A DNA stretch of 6,345 nucleotides, from positions 13,752 through 20,096 of the forward strand of contig NVTC01000012.1 in NCBI GenBank assembly GCA_002732905.1. The letters run 5' to 3'. Below are positions 1 to 5,763 of this stretch, piece after piece. How positions within the stretch are numbered: the first letter of the stretch is position 1; each line of letters begins with the position of its first letter. The position numbers and the translations under genes are program-made. The DNA is from Robiginitomaculum sp. Lineage in GTDB: Bacteria > Pseudomonadota > Alphaproteobacteria > Caulobacterales > Maricaulaceae. Under the pieces are notes generated by a model. The model was not told where the DNA came from and made no database searches. It worked only from the letters and a program-made list of their open reading frames with translations.

Positions 1-717
1 TTGTTGTCGCTCTTGCCGGGGCGCAAGCCAATTATGCTCGGCTTGTGGGCTTATTCAAGCACGATGGTCTGGTTGATGCGGGTGGTGGCTGGTATCAAGG
101 TCGAGGTAAAAGGCCACGAGAACTTACCCGAAAAAGGTCCTTATATTATTGCGCCTAAACACCAGAGTTACGGCGACGGATTTGTGGTGTTCTCGCAGTT
201 TTTTAATCTGTCCTTTGTCACGGGTGACCACCTTGAAAAATTCATGACCCTCAAGCATATCTTGCGCAAAGCGGGGGCGGTGGTGATCGATAATTGCGGC
301 GGCACAGATGCTCGTGACCGCTTGCAAACCGAGGCCGAGAAAGTGGGCGAGGGGGGACGTAGGCTCTTGATATATCCAGAAGGTCATTTGTCCGCCCCGG
401 GTGAGCAGCGCCGTTACCGCAAAGGTATTTTTCATTTATACGAAGATTTTGGCTGCGCAGTTGTCCCTATGGCGACCAATCTGGGGCAGCGCTGGAACCA
501 AAACGTCTGGACAAAATATAAAGGCTCCGCCACAGTGGAATTCTTAGAGCCGATAGAGCCGGGGTTGGGGAAGGACGAGTTTATGCATAGACTGGAAACT
601 ATGATTGAGACACGCTCTCTTGAACTGCTGGATTATGAAAATCCGGGTGCGCTGGAATATACCCGCGCCGATTTGGCGGACGGGGCCATCATGCAACAGG
701 ACAGAATTAAAACATAA
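1..717 (+). CDS. 1-acyl-glycerol-3-phosphate acyltransferase-like protein (PlsC/LPLAT family), probably 5'-partial
   Basis: Transfers an acyl chain to a lysophospholipid or lysophosphatidate at the inner membrane. In the 238 residues visible, the acyltransferase signature HX4D is H54-QSYG-D59 (in APKHQSYGDGF). The second block is IYPEGHLSAPGE (about 124-135), where families usually have PEGT(R/S). The VVP motif follows at 154-156. The C-terminal half, with VEFLEPIEPGL near 179-189, matches the usual PlsC layout. A TTG at base 1 could be read as a start. However, PlsC proteins normally have a hydrophobic N-terminal stretch of some 25-30 more residues, and no ribosome binding site is visible, so the gene most likely begins upstream of the window. 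The LplT-like transporter starts 37 nt downstream, which suggests a phospholipid repair operon. The exact acyl acceptor cannot be told. Family assignment is firm; substrate is inference. Confidence 0.85.
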   Translation: MLSLLPGRKPIMLGLWAYSSTMVWLMRVVAGIKVEVKGHENLPEKGPYIIAPKHQSYGDGFVVFSQFFNLSFVTGDHLEKFMTLKHILRKAGAVVIDNCGGTDARDRLQTEAEKVGEGGRRLLIYPEGHLSAPGEQRRYRKGIFHLYEDFGCAVVPMATNLGQRWNQNVWTKYKGSATVEFLEPIEPGLGKDEFMHRLETMIETRSLELLDYENPGALEYTRADLADGAIMQQDRIKT

Positions 718-741
718 AGCTTACGCCAAATGCAGTGAGCT

Positions 742-750
742 AAAGGGGAA
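742..750 (+). promoter_or_regulatory. Ribosome binding site fixing the transporter start
   Basis: AAAGGGGAA lies about 5 nt before ATG 755. The open frame extends back to 605, inside the preceding gene. The added residues there are not membrane-like and do not resemble the family, so this site supports 755 as the true start. Confidence 0.65.
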
Positions 751-754
751 TATT

Positions 755-2092
755 ATGAGTGTAAAACACGCCGCGACATTATTGACCAGCAGACGATTTT
801 TGCCATTGTTTCTCGCCCAACTTGCCGGTGCATTTAACGACCAGTTTTTCAAAATGGCTCTGATTACAATGGTGACTTGGGGCGGCTTGAATTTTATGGG
901 CATGAAGCCGGAAGTGATCGTGCCAGTGGCTGGCGCCATATTTACCGGCCCGTTCTTTTTGTTTTCAGCTTTGGCGGGTCAGGTGTCGGATAAGTATGAT
1001 AAAGCCCTAGTCTTACTGCGGGTCAAACAGGCCGAAATATTAATAATGCTGATGGCTGCAATCGGATTTTATTTTGAACTCCCCGCATTTTTGCTGCTGA
1101 CATTGGCATTAATGGGTGCGCAATCCGCATTTTTCTCGCCGACTAGAAATGCGGTTTTACCGCAGTGGCTCACAACTAAAGAGCTTGTGTCCGGTAATGC
1201 CTTGATGAGCGGGTTTGTTTCGGTCTCCATTCTTGTCGGTCAGGTCGGCGGCGTGTTTTTGATCTTGAAATCTGGCGGCCCAAACTTGGTAGCAGGTATT
1301 TTGGTTGTGTTGGCATTTGTTGGTTGGCTGGCTATTCGCAATGCGCCGCCTGCGCCGCCGCCCTGTCCTGATATTAAGCTCAATCCAAATATATTTGCTG
1401 AAATAATTAATACTCTAGCCTTTGCCATGAAACATCCACGCGTGTTTAAACCCATGTTGGGTACGGCGTGGTATTACTGGCTTAGTGCCGCCGTGCTTAT
1501 TTTAATGCCTGCCTACATTAAACAGGTTTTGCATTACTCAAATGTCGTTTTGATCGTAGTGCTGATACTGTTTACAATGGGGGCATTGGCAGGTGCGATG
1601 ACTTGCATGGTGATCTCCAAGGGTAGGGAGGCGGTCATGATTAGCGCCATAGGTATAATGGGTGTGGCCATTAGCAATTTCGATATATTCATCATTGGCA
1701 GTGACACTTCCCGGATTGCCTTTGAGGGTTTTGTTGCCGCGAGTGGTGACAGCAAGGAACTGCTTGGTGGGGTAGGGGATTTCTTTGCCATGCCGCATAG
1801 TAAAAGGTTCATGTTTGATTTGGTTCTTGCGGCATTTTCCGCCAGTCTATTCGTCATTCCGCTTAACGCATTGGCACAACGCCGGGCTGATCCTGCACAC
1901 CGGGCGCGGCTTTTGGCAGCCGGAGCCTTGCTCTTGAATGCGGCTACAACATTTTCACAATTACTTGTTGGCGGCTTTGGGGCGTTGTCTATCCCTATGC
2001 ACATGACCTTCATCATGATTGCAGTGATCAGTGCCGCAATTGGCGTTTATACGCTCTATCGTGCCAAAGTTCTCAAGCAGGAAGCCATTTAA
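755..2092 (+). CDS. Major facilitator superfamily transporter, LplT/Aas N-terminal-domain type
   Basis: A 445-residue polytopic inner-membrane protein with about 12 hydrophobic segments. Family marks are FLPLFLAQLAGAFNDQFFK (15-33), the MFS loop motif GQVSDKYDK (75-83), SPTRNAVLPQW (128-138) and VIPLNALAQRRADPAHRAR (367-385). These match the lysophospholipid transporter LplT and the transporter domain that is fused to acyltransferase and acyl-ACP synthetase domains in Aas-like proteins. Here the transporter stands alone, with a separate PlsC-type gene immediately upstream. Known role of the family: flipping lysophospholipids, chiefly lyso-PE, across the inner membrane for re-acylation. That role is inferred here from sequence and context. 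ATG 755 was chosen for its Shine-Dalgarno sequence and its fit to the family N-terminus. A proline-rich stretch (APPAPPPCP, 197-205) marks the central cytoplasmic loop between the two halves. No AMP-binding synthetase domain is encoded nearby. Confidence 0.85.
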   Translation: MSVKHAATLLTSRRFLPLFLAQLAGAFNDQFFKMALITMVTWGGLNFMGMKPEVIVPVAGAIFTGPFFLFSALAGQVSDKYDKALVLLRVKQAEILIMLMAAIGFYFELPAFLLLTLALMGAQSAFFSPTRNAVLPQWLTTKELVSGNALMSGFVSVSILVGQVGGVFLILKSGGPNLVAGILVVLAFVGWLAIRNAPPAPPPCPDIKLNPNIFAEIINTLAFAMKHPRVFKPMLGTAWYYWLSAAVLILMPAYIKQVLHYSNVVLIVVLILFTMGALAGAMTCMVISKGREAVMISAIGIMGVAISNFDIFIIGSDTSRIAFEGFVAASGDSKELLGGVGDFFAMPHSKRFMFDLVLAAFSASLFVIPLNALAQRRADPAHRARLLAAGALLLNAATTFSQLLVGGFGALSIPMHMTFIMIAVISAAIGVYTLYRAKVLKQEAI

Positions 2093-2094
2093 AC

Positions 2095-2619
2095 ATGCGC
2101 GGTTATTTTGGTATCGGGGTGCAGGGGATTTCCAAGGCGGCCAATTTGGGTGCGGTTATGCGCACCGCCCATGCTTTTGGAGCGAGCTTTGTCTACACCA
2201 TAGACGCCTACCACAAAGCCTTGAGAGTTGATGCCACCGACAGGTCGCGTACTTTGAAACATCTGCCCCATTACCAATGGGACAATGTGGACGACATGCG
2301 CTTGCCCCAAGGCTGTACATTGGTTGGGGTCGAGTTGTGCGAGCGGTCCGTTGAAATGCCGAGCTTTCGCCATCCTTTAGCGGCGGCCTATGTGCTGGGG
2401 CCAGAGCAAGGTTCCCTGTCGCCAGAGATACAAGACCTTTGTACTTATATTGTCAAAATTCCGACCAAATTTTGTATCAATGTCAGCCTAGCGGCGGCGC
2501 TTACACTCTATGACCGCACATTGTGTTTGGGCGGTTATCCAGAACGACCACTGGAACCCGGCGGGCCGGATTTGGCGGCGCTGGAAGAGTGGCGGGCATT
2601 GCGTGCCCGAAATGGGTAA
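2095..2619 (+). CDS. TrmH/SpoU-family RNA 2'-O-ribose methyltransferase
   Basis: A 174-residue SAM-dependent SPOUT methyltransferase with a trefoil-knot fold. The three SpoU motifs are all present: motif 1 NLGAVMRTAHAFGA (17-30, with N17 and R23), motif 2 YVLGPEQGSLSPEI (99-112, with E104) and motif 3 KIPTKFCINVSLAAAL (121-136, with N129 and S131). There is no N-terminal substrate-binding domain, so it is a minimal version similar in size to TrmL. The sequence around motif 1 differs from TrmL, and I recall a similar group of short alphaproteobacterial SpoU proteins. Substrate RNA and position are unknown; tRNA is a reasonable guess. ATG 2095 follows the transporter stop by 2 nt, with AGGAAG at about 2079-2084 as ribosome binding site, so the two are probably translationally coupled. 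Its stop codon sits in the first unit of a 22-nt tandem repeat. Confidence 0.88.
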   Translation: MRGYFGIGVQGISKAANLGAVMRTAHAFGASFVYTIDAYHKALRVDATDRSRTLKHLPHYQWDNVDDMRLPQGCTLVGVELCERSVEMPSFRHPLAAAYVLGPEQGSLSPEIQDLCTYIVKIPTKFCINVSLAAALTLYDRTLCLGGYPERPLEPGGPDLAALEEWRALRARNG

Positions 2620-2629
2620 GAGACGGGCA
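2593..2629 (+). other. Alternative stem-loops at the methyltransferase gene end
   Basis: CGGGCA (2593-2598) can pair with TGCCCG (2604-2609) over a 5-nt loop. The same TGCCCG can instead pair with a second CGGGCA (2624-2629) over a 14-nt loop. There is no T-tract, so this is not an intrinsic terminator. Functional meaning is unknown. Confidence 0.35.
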
Positions 2630-2652
2630 AGAAATGGGTAAGAGATGGTTAA
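2609..2652 (+). repeat. Two-copy 22-nt tandem repeat across the methyltransferase stop codon
   Basis: Unit 1 is 2609-2630 and unit 2 is 2631-2652. The first 15 bases (GAAATGGGTAAGAGA) are identical, and 19 of 22 match overall, with differences at 2624/2646, 2627/2649 and 2628/2650. The TAA stop (2617-2619) lies in unit 1. This appears to be a local duplication at the gene end. Confidence 0.8.
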
Positions 2653-2653
2653 G

Positions 2654-2659
2654 TATAAT
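2654..2659 (+). promoter_or_regulatory. Possible -10 element upstream of the IalB-family gene
   Basis: TATAAT is an exact consensus -10 hexamer in the gap between the methyltransferase gene and the IalB-family gene. I find no convincing -35 at 16-18 nt spacing, and a weaker GTGACT (2670) to TTAATG (2691) pair lies downstream. The site is suggestive only. Confidence 0.25.
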
Positions 2660-2739
2660 AGCTGAGAAAGTGACTGTTCTTAACCGAGCTTTAATGCTAA
2701 ACCGTTTTGATGAAGCATCACAAATTTTACGGGCTCAAT

Positions 2740-3237
2740 ATGCGAATTTCTAATACTATTCTTCTTCTGGCAGCGACGACACTGTTCGCGGCCAATGCCA
2801 ACGCCAAATTAGAAGGTGTGTTTACCGATTGGGCGGTACATTCCAAAACTCAAGGCGGCGAGAAGATTTGTTATGCCTTGGGCAAAGCCAAATCTAAAAC
2901 GCCCTCTAGCGTAAAGCACGGCGATATCTATTTCATGGTTGCCAATTGGAAGTCGGGCGCGGCCAAGGAGCAGCCTAGCCTGCTGACCGGGTTTTCCCTA
3001 AAAGCAGAAATTCCGCCCTCTGCCCGTATCGGCAGTTCTCGCATTCCAATGTATACAGATGGGAGCGAAGCTTTCGTCGAAAACAGAAGCGACGAGAAAA
3101 AACTGGTGCGCTCCATGCGTAAAGGCTCGACCATGCGGGTTGATGCCGTTTCGGCGCGCGGCACACAAATATCCTATGAGTTCTCTCTGCGCGGTATTAC
3201 AGCAGCGCTCGGCAAAGCTCGGACGGTTTGTAAATAG
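2740..3237 (+). CDS. Invasion-associated locus B (IalB) family secreted protein
   Basis: A 165-residue protein. It has a Sec signal peptide: positive start (MRIS), hydrophobic core (LLLAATTLFAA, about 8-18) and cleavage predicted after ANA at residue 22. The mature part follows the IalB pattern: TDWAVHS (29-35), an early ICYALGKAKSK block with C44, a central region, RKGSTMRVDAVSARG, then SLRGITAALGKA and a C-terminal cysteine (C164). C44 and C164 could form a disulfide. The family is named for a Bartonella locus linked to erythrocyte entry but is widespread in non-pathogenic alphaproteobacteria, so no virulence role should be read into it. Location is probably periplasmic. In-frame starts at TTG 2707 and ATG 2710 would add 10-11 residues that spoil the signal peptide and have no ribosome binding site. 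ATG 2740 has only a weak GGG (2731-2733). It is separated from the upstream gene by 120 nt. Confidence 0.85.
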   Translation: MRISNTILLLAATTLFAANANAKLEGVFTDWAVHSKTQGGEKICYALGKAKSKTPSSVKHGDIYFMVANWKSGAAKEQPSLLTGFSLKAEIPPSARIGSSRIPMYTDGSEAFVENRSDEKKLVRSMRKGSTMRVDAVSARGTQISYEFSLRGITAALGKARTVCK

Positions 3238-3267
3238 CCCAAATATTTCTTTATCCCAGATATTTTC

Positions 3268-3295
3268 TTGTCTAAACCAATATTCCCAGTATTGT
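3268..3295 (+). promoter_or_regulatory. Putative promoter of DUF805 copy 1
   Basis: TTGTCT (3268-3273), a 16-nt gap, then TATTGT (3290-3295), about 25 nt before ATG 3321. The preceding TTTTC resembles the TTTTCCTTG block in front of copies 2 and 3. A 5-bp inverted repeat CAATA/TATTG (3278-3282, 3290-3294) overlaps the proposed -10. Prediction by eye. Confidence 0.3.
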
Positions 3296-3320
3296 TCAAG
3301 CGGTAGAAATAGGAATACAC

Positions 3321-3746
3321 ATGGGATTTGGTGAAGCTATTGGCGCTTTTTACAGCGGCTATTTTGATTTTGAAAACCGTGCCATCCGGTCTGAATACTG
3401 GTGGGTATTTCTGTTTAAGACATTGGTTTATATAGCGCTCGTCATTCTCATGCTCGTTTTGGCGTCTAGCATGGGCGGGATTGACACGAGCGATGGTGAA
3501 GTCGGCCTTGGCTTGGGTATGATTTTGATCGCATTGTTTTATATTGGCAATATTATCCCGACCATTGCCGTTATTGTGCGCCGATTTCATGACCAGGATA
3601 AATCCGGCTGGATGTATCTGCTCGTGTTTATTCCTTATGTGGGTGGTCTCGTTGTGCTGATCTTTATGTGCATTGACGGCACCCACGGTGATAACCGTTT
3701 TGGGCCTGACCCGCTTGGGGACAACTTGTTTGACACCTTTAATTGA
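3321..3746 (+). CDS. DUF805 family inner-membrane protein, copy 1
   Basis: A 141-residue small membrane protein of the DUF805 family (Pfam YhaH-like), whose function is unknown. The family signature is complete: FENRAIRSEYWW (17-28) just before the first membrane segment, VRRFHDQDKSGW (86-97) between segments, and GDNRFGPDPL (123-132) at the C-terminus. Hydrophobic stretches lie at about 28-50, 64-86 and 98-117. A short acidic loop (DTSDGE, 55-60) follows the first. The protein ends with NLFDTFN, a tail nearly shared with copy 2 but missing from copy 3. ATG 3321 has AGGA at 3311-3314. It is the first of three tandem paralogues and lies 83 nt after the IalB-family gene, but a promoter-like pair in that gap suggests separate transcription. 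No function is assigned. Confidence 0.88.
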   Translation: MGFGEAIGAFYSGYFDFENRAIRSEYWWVFLFKTLVYIALVILMLVLASSMGGIDTSDGEVGLGLGMILIALFYIGNIIPTIAVIVRRFHDQDKSGWMYLLVFIPYVGGLVVLIFMCIDGTHGDNRFGPDPLGDNLFDTFN

Positions 3747-3775
3747 GACGTAAGCATAGCCAAGTTTTACCCATG

Positions 3776-3842
3776 GTTTTCCTTGAATTTTAGTAATTTC
3801 TCACTAAAGTAGCGCTATCTTAAACAATATTGGGAGGCGGAA
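3776..3842 (+). repeat. Leader of DUF805 copy 2, homologous to the leader of copy 3
   Basis: These 67 nt align with 4309-4376 with one gap. By my hand count 48 of 68 positions match. The longest shared blocks are GTTTTCCTTG, CTAAA, TAAACAATA and GGGAGG, and the homology runs on into ATGGGATT. This shows that the duplicated unit included upstream control sequence. Confidence 0.7.
3783..3810 (+). promoter_or_regulatory. Putative promoter of DUF805 copy 2
   Basis: TTGAAT (3783-3788), a 16-nt spacer, then TAAAGT (3805-3810), about 32 nt before ATG 3843. The equivalent positions before copy 3 read TTGTAT and TAAACT. Keeping both elements between diverged copies is mild support for function. Confidence 0.4.
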
Positions 3843-4304
3843 ATGGGATTTATCGAAGCGATTAAATCTTTTTACGGGCGTTATGTTGATTTTCAAACGC
3901 GATCCACAAGATCAGAATACTGGTGGATAGTACTTTACCAAATTATTGTAGGCATAATTTTGGCGATACCTGTAATGGGGTCTGTTGTGAGTGTGGCTAT
4001 GTCAGGAGGGTTGGAGAACGACCCGATGGCAATGTACGGCGCTTTCTTTAGTTTATCAGGCTTGCCGATTATATTGTTTGCTCTGGTCAATTTTATTCCG
4101 GGTATTGCTCTTGCTGTGCGCCGCATACATGACTTTGATAGAACAGGCTGGTTATATCTAATCGTTATTTTTGGTGGCATGATACCAATTATTGGCATGC
4201 TTGTCAGCCTTGGCTGGCTAATTGTCAATTTCTTCAAAGGCACAACTGGGCCAAACAGATTTGGCGACGATCCGCTGGATCCAATCTCCGATACATTTAA
4301 CTAG
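3843..4304 (+). CDS. DUF805 family inner-membrane protein, copy 2
   Basis: A 153-residue DUF805 membrane protein, the longest of the three paralogues. The signature is FQTRSTRSEYWW (17-28), VRRIHDFDRTGW (92-103) and GPNRFGDDPL (136-145). The extra length lies after the first membrane segment (about 28-52), in a loop around GGLENDPMAMYG (55-66). Further hydrophobic stretches are at about 72-91 and 104-130. The tail PISDTFN corresponds to NLFDTFN of copy 1. It starts MGFIEAIKSFY, like copy 1 (MGFGEAIGAFY). The ribosome binding site GGGAGG (3832-3837) has 5-nt spacing. A 96-nt gap separates it from copy 1 and contains its own promoter-like pair. Molecular function is unknown for the family. Confidence 0.88.
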   Translation: MGFIEAIKSFYGRYVDFQTRSTRSEYWWIVLYQIIVGIILAIPVMGSVVSVAMSGGLENDPMAMYGAFFSLSGLPIILFALVNFIPGIALAVRRIHDFDRTGWLYLIVIFGGMIPIIGMLVSLGWLIVNFFKGTTGPNRFGDDPLDPISDTFN

Positions 4305-4308
4305 GTGT

Positions 4309-4376
4309 GTTTTCCTTGTATTTATGGGGTTTTTTAGCTAAACTGGTGCAATCATAAACAATAACGGGAGGAAAAT
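4309..4376 (+). repeat. Leader of DUF805 copy 3, homologous to the leader of copy 2
   Basis: This is the partner of 3776-3842. It carries the same order of elements: TTTTCCTTG block, CTAAA, TAAACAATA, and GGGAGG (4366-4371) exactly 5 nt before the ATG, as in copy 2. Sequence between the shared blocks has diverged. Confidence 0.7.
4316..4344 (+). promoter_or_regulatory. Putative promoter of DUF805 copy 3
   Basis: TTGTAT (4316-4321), a 17-nt spacer, then TAAACT (4339-4344), about 32 nt before ATG 4377. The position relative to the start codon matches the copy 2 element. Hexamers are non-consensus, so strength is uncertain. Confidence 0.4.
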
Positions 4377-4727
4377 ATGGGATTAGTGGATGCAGTAAAG
4401 TCCGGAATTTCGAATTATGCAAATTTTAGTGGACGTGCTTCGCGCTCGGAATACTGGTTTTGGGTATTAGGCGTGCTCATTGGATACATTGTCTTTGCAG
4501 CCCTTATGGCTGCCAGCGAGAAGCTGGGCATACTCTTTGTTCTGTTTTATCTGGCGATTATTATTCCGTCCCTTTCGGTTGCGGTGAGACGGTTGCACGA
4601 TACAGATAGATCCGGTTGGATGATCTTAATTGGCTTGATCCCGATTATCGGCTTGATCGTGATTTACTGGTACTGCCTAAGCGGCACTGCGGGCGAAAAT
4701 CAATACGGGGCCGACCCGCTTGGTTAA
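4377..4727 (+). CDS. DUF805 family inner-membrane protein, copy 3
   Basis: A 116-residue DUF805 membrane protein, the shortest of the set and the closest to the usual family form. It has FSGRASRSEYWF (17-28), VRRLHDTDRSGW (70-81) and GENQYGADPL (106-115). Hydrophobic segments are at about 28-46, 52-68 and 82-101. The loop after segment 1 is only a few residues, against longer ones in copies 1 and 2. The protein stops at ADPLG, so it lacks the DTFN tail of its neighbours. Start ATG 4377 has GGGAGG (4366-4371) at 5-nt spacing. It is the last gene of the forward cluster and is followed by a strong terminator 26 nt after its stop. The role is unknown; an envelope function is only a guess. Confidence 0.88.
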   Translation: MGLVDAVKSGISNYANFSGRASRSEYWFWVLGVLIGYIVFAALMAASEKLGILFVLFYLAIIIPSLSVAVRRLHDTDRSGWMILIGLIPIIGLIVIYWYCLSGTAGENQYGADPLG

Positions 4728-4752
4728 GTTAAGTTGATAAATTTATAATACT

Positions 4753-4788
4753 AAAAACCGCCCCGAGAGAAACCCCGGGGCGGTTTTT
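4753..4788. terminator. Bidirectional intrinsic terminator between DUF805 copy 3 and rlmB
   Basis: A 13-bp perfect inverted repeat, AAAAACCGCCCCG (4753-4765) with CGGGGCGGTTTTT (4776-4788), around a 10-nt loop. A GC-rich core flanked by A5 and T5 gives a U-tract on either strand. It can end both the forward DUF805 transcript and the convergent rlmB transcript, whose stop codon is only 6 nt away. Confidence 0.93.
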
Positions 4789-4794
4789 GTTTGT

Positions 4795-5763
4795 CTAACG
4801 CATATCCCTACCAATGTTTCTGGTCGCCTCATAAAGGGCAATGCCTGCGGCGGTTGATACGTTTAGGCTTTCCGCTTCGCCGGGCATAGGTATCTTGGCC
4901 AGTTGGTCGCAACAATCACGCACACGTTTGCGCAGACCCGGACCTTCTGCGCCCATGACGATAACCTCGGCTTCAGCGCGCTGGAAAGCTTGTTGTAAGG
5001 TGATGTTCGCTTCGCCCGCTAGGCCCGTTACGCGCCAACCCATTTTTTGTAGCTCCAGCAATGAGTTGGCGATATTGGTCACCAGCACATGGGGCACGGT
5101 TTCTACTGTGCCGACCGCAACCTTGGTCACGGCTCCAGCGAGGGGTGGTGCGCCACGGGTTTGTAGGACAACGGCCTTGGCATCAAATGCGGCGGCTAGC
5201 CTAAATATAGCGCCAACATTGTGCGGGTCGGTGATTTGGTCAAGCACGATGATCAAGCCTTTGGCCGGTGAGGCGATAGCATCCAAATCATGGTCAGGCA
5301 GGGGGGCGCTTTTGAGGGCTGCACCTTGGTGTGCGGCGCCGTCCGGTAGCAAATCGTCAATTTCGCTGGGATGGACTTTAATAAGCTCGCCTTTAAACTC
5401 CTTGGGAAAGCCTTTTATGCTGTCACCAAGCCGCTCATACATAGTTTTGGATACAAGCAGCTTGTGATGGGTACGGCGCGGGTTTTCGAGCGCCGCTTTG
5501 ACCGCATGATGACCCCAAATCCAGTTTTCTTTTGCAGCTTCACTGCCAAAATCACGTCGATTCGGTGACCCGCCATGTGTTTTTATGCCCCTAGATTTGC
5601 CCATTGAGCGTCCGAGGGGGCGCTTAGGGTCAGATTTACGACGATTATCGCCACTATCTGCGGGATTCCATGGGGCGGTTGTACCGCGTACATTACCGTC
5701 TGTTTTTTTTTGCTTTTTTCCTGATTTATTCATAAGATTTCTATTGCGTGTTTGCTTCGACAT
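4795..5763 (-). CDS. rlmB: 23S rRNA (guanosine-2251-2'-O)-methyltransferase RlmB
   Basis: A 322-residue SPOUT methyltransferase that methylates the 2'-OH of G2251 in the 23S rRNA P loop, using SAM. The first 80 residues or so are a Lys/Arg/Asn-rich, apparently disordered tail. The substrate-binding domain begins at WIWGHHAVKAAL (81-92) and runs to about 155. The catalytic domain has motif 1 DPHNVGAIFRLAAAFDA (179-195, N182, R188), motif 2 VMGAEGPGLRKR (269-280, E273) and motif 3 IPMPGEAESLNVSTAAGIAL (291-310, with S299, N301 and S303). E. coli RlmB is about 240 residues, so the extra length is the basic tail, a feature I recall in other alphaproteobacterial members. Start 5763 is preceded by a poorly spaced AGGCGGG. 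ATG 5733 (residue 11) is an alternative. The tail contains an A9 run. The gene is divergent from the tRNA genes. Confidence 0.92.
   Translation of the reverse strand: MSKQTRNRNLMNKSGKKQKKTDGNVRGTTAPWNPADSGDNRRKSDPKRPLGRSMGKSRGIKTHGGSPNRRDFGSEAAKENWIWGHHAVKAALENPRRTHHKLLVSKTMYERLGDSIKGFPKEFKGELIKVHPSEIDDLLPDGAAHQGAALKSAPLPDHDLDAIASPAKGLIIVLDQITDPHNVGAIFRLAAAFDAKAVVLQTRGAPPLAGAVTKVAVGTVETVPHVLVTNIANSLLELQKMGWRVTGLAGEANITLQQAFQRAEAEVIVMGAEGPGLRKRVRDCCDQLAKIPMPGEAESLNVSTAAGIALYEATRNIGRDMR

Noticed and set aside
605..754. Longer N-terminus for the MFS transporter, starting at 605 inside the acyltransferase gene
   Set aside because: The extra 50 residues are a shadow frame of the upstream gene with no membrane-like or family-like sequence. 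ATG 755 has a good ribosome binding site and the right N-terminus.
1534..2016. Reverse-strand 160-codon frame inside the transporter gene
   Set aside because: Low-complexity Ala/Ser/Lys composition with no motif, lying wholly opposite a well-supported membrane protein.
2523..2753. Forward 76-codon frame overlapping the end of the SpoU gene
   Set aside because: Out of frame with two better-supported genes, with no ribosome binding site or recognisable sequence.
3238..3293. Three CCCA(A/G)-ATATT-like motifs as a possible CRISPR-like or operator array
   Set aside because: Only 9-11 nt each, irregularly spaced and in AT-rich sequence, so chance explains them. No repeats of CRISPR length exist in the window.
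3174..3686. Reverse-strand 170-codon frame across the IalB/DUF805 junction
   Set aside because: It is antisense to the DUF805 signature codons, rich in His/Asn as expected from the complement of hydrophobic codons, with no recognisable domain.
4841..5467. Forward 208-codon frame opposite rlmB
   Set aside because: RlmB has all its catalytic motifs on the reverse strand. The forward frame is Ser/Ala/Pro-rich with no family resemblance.
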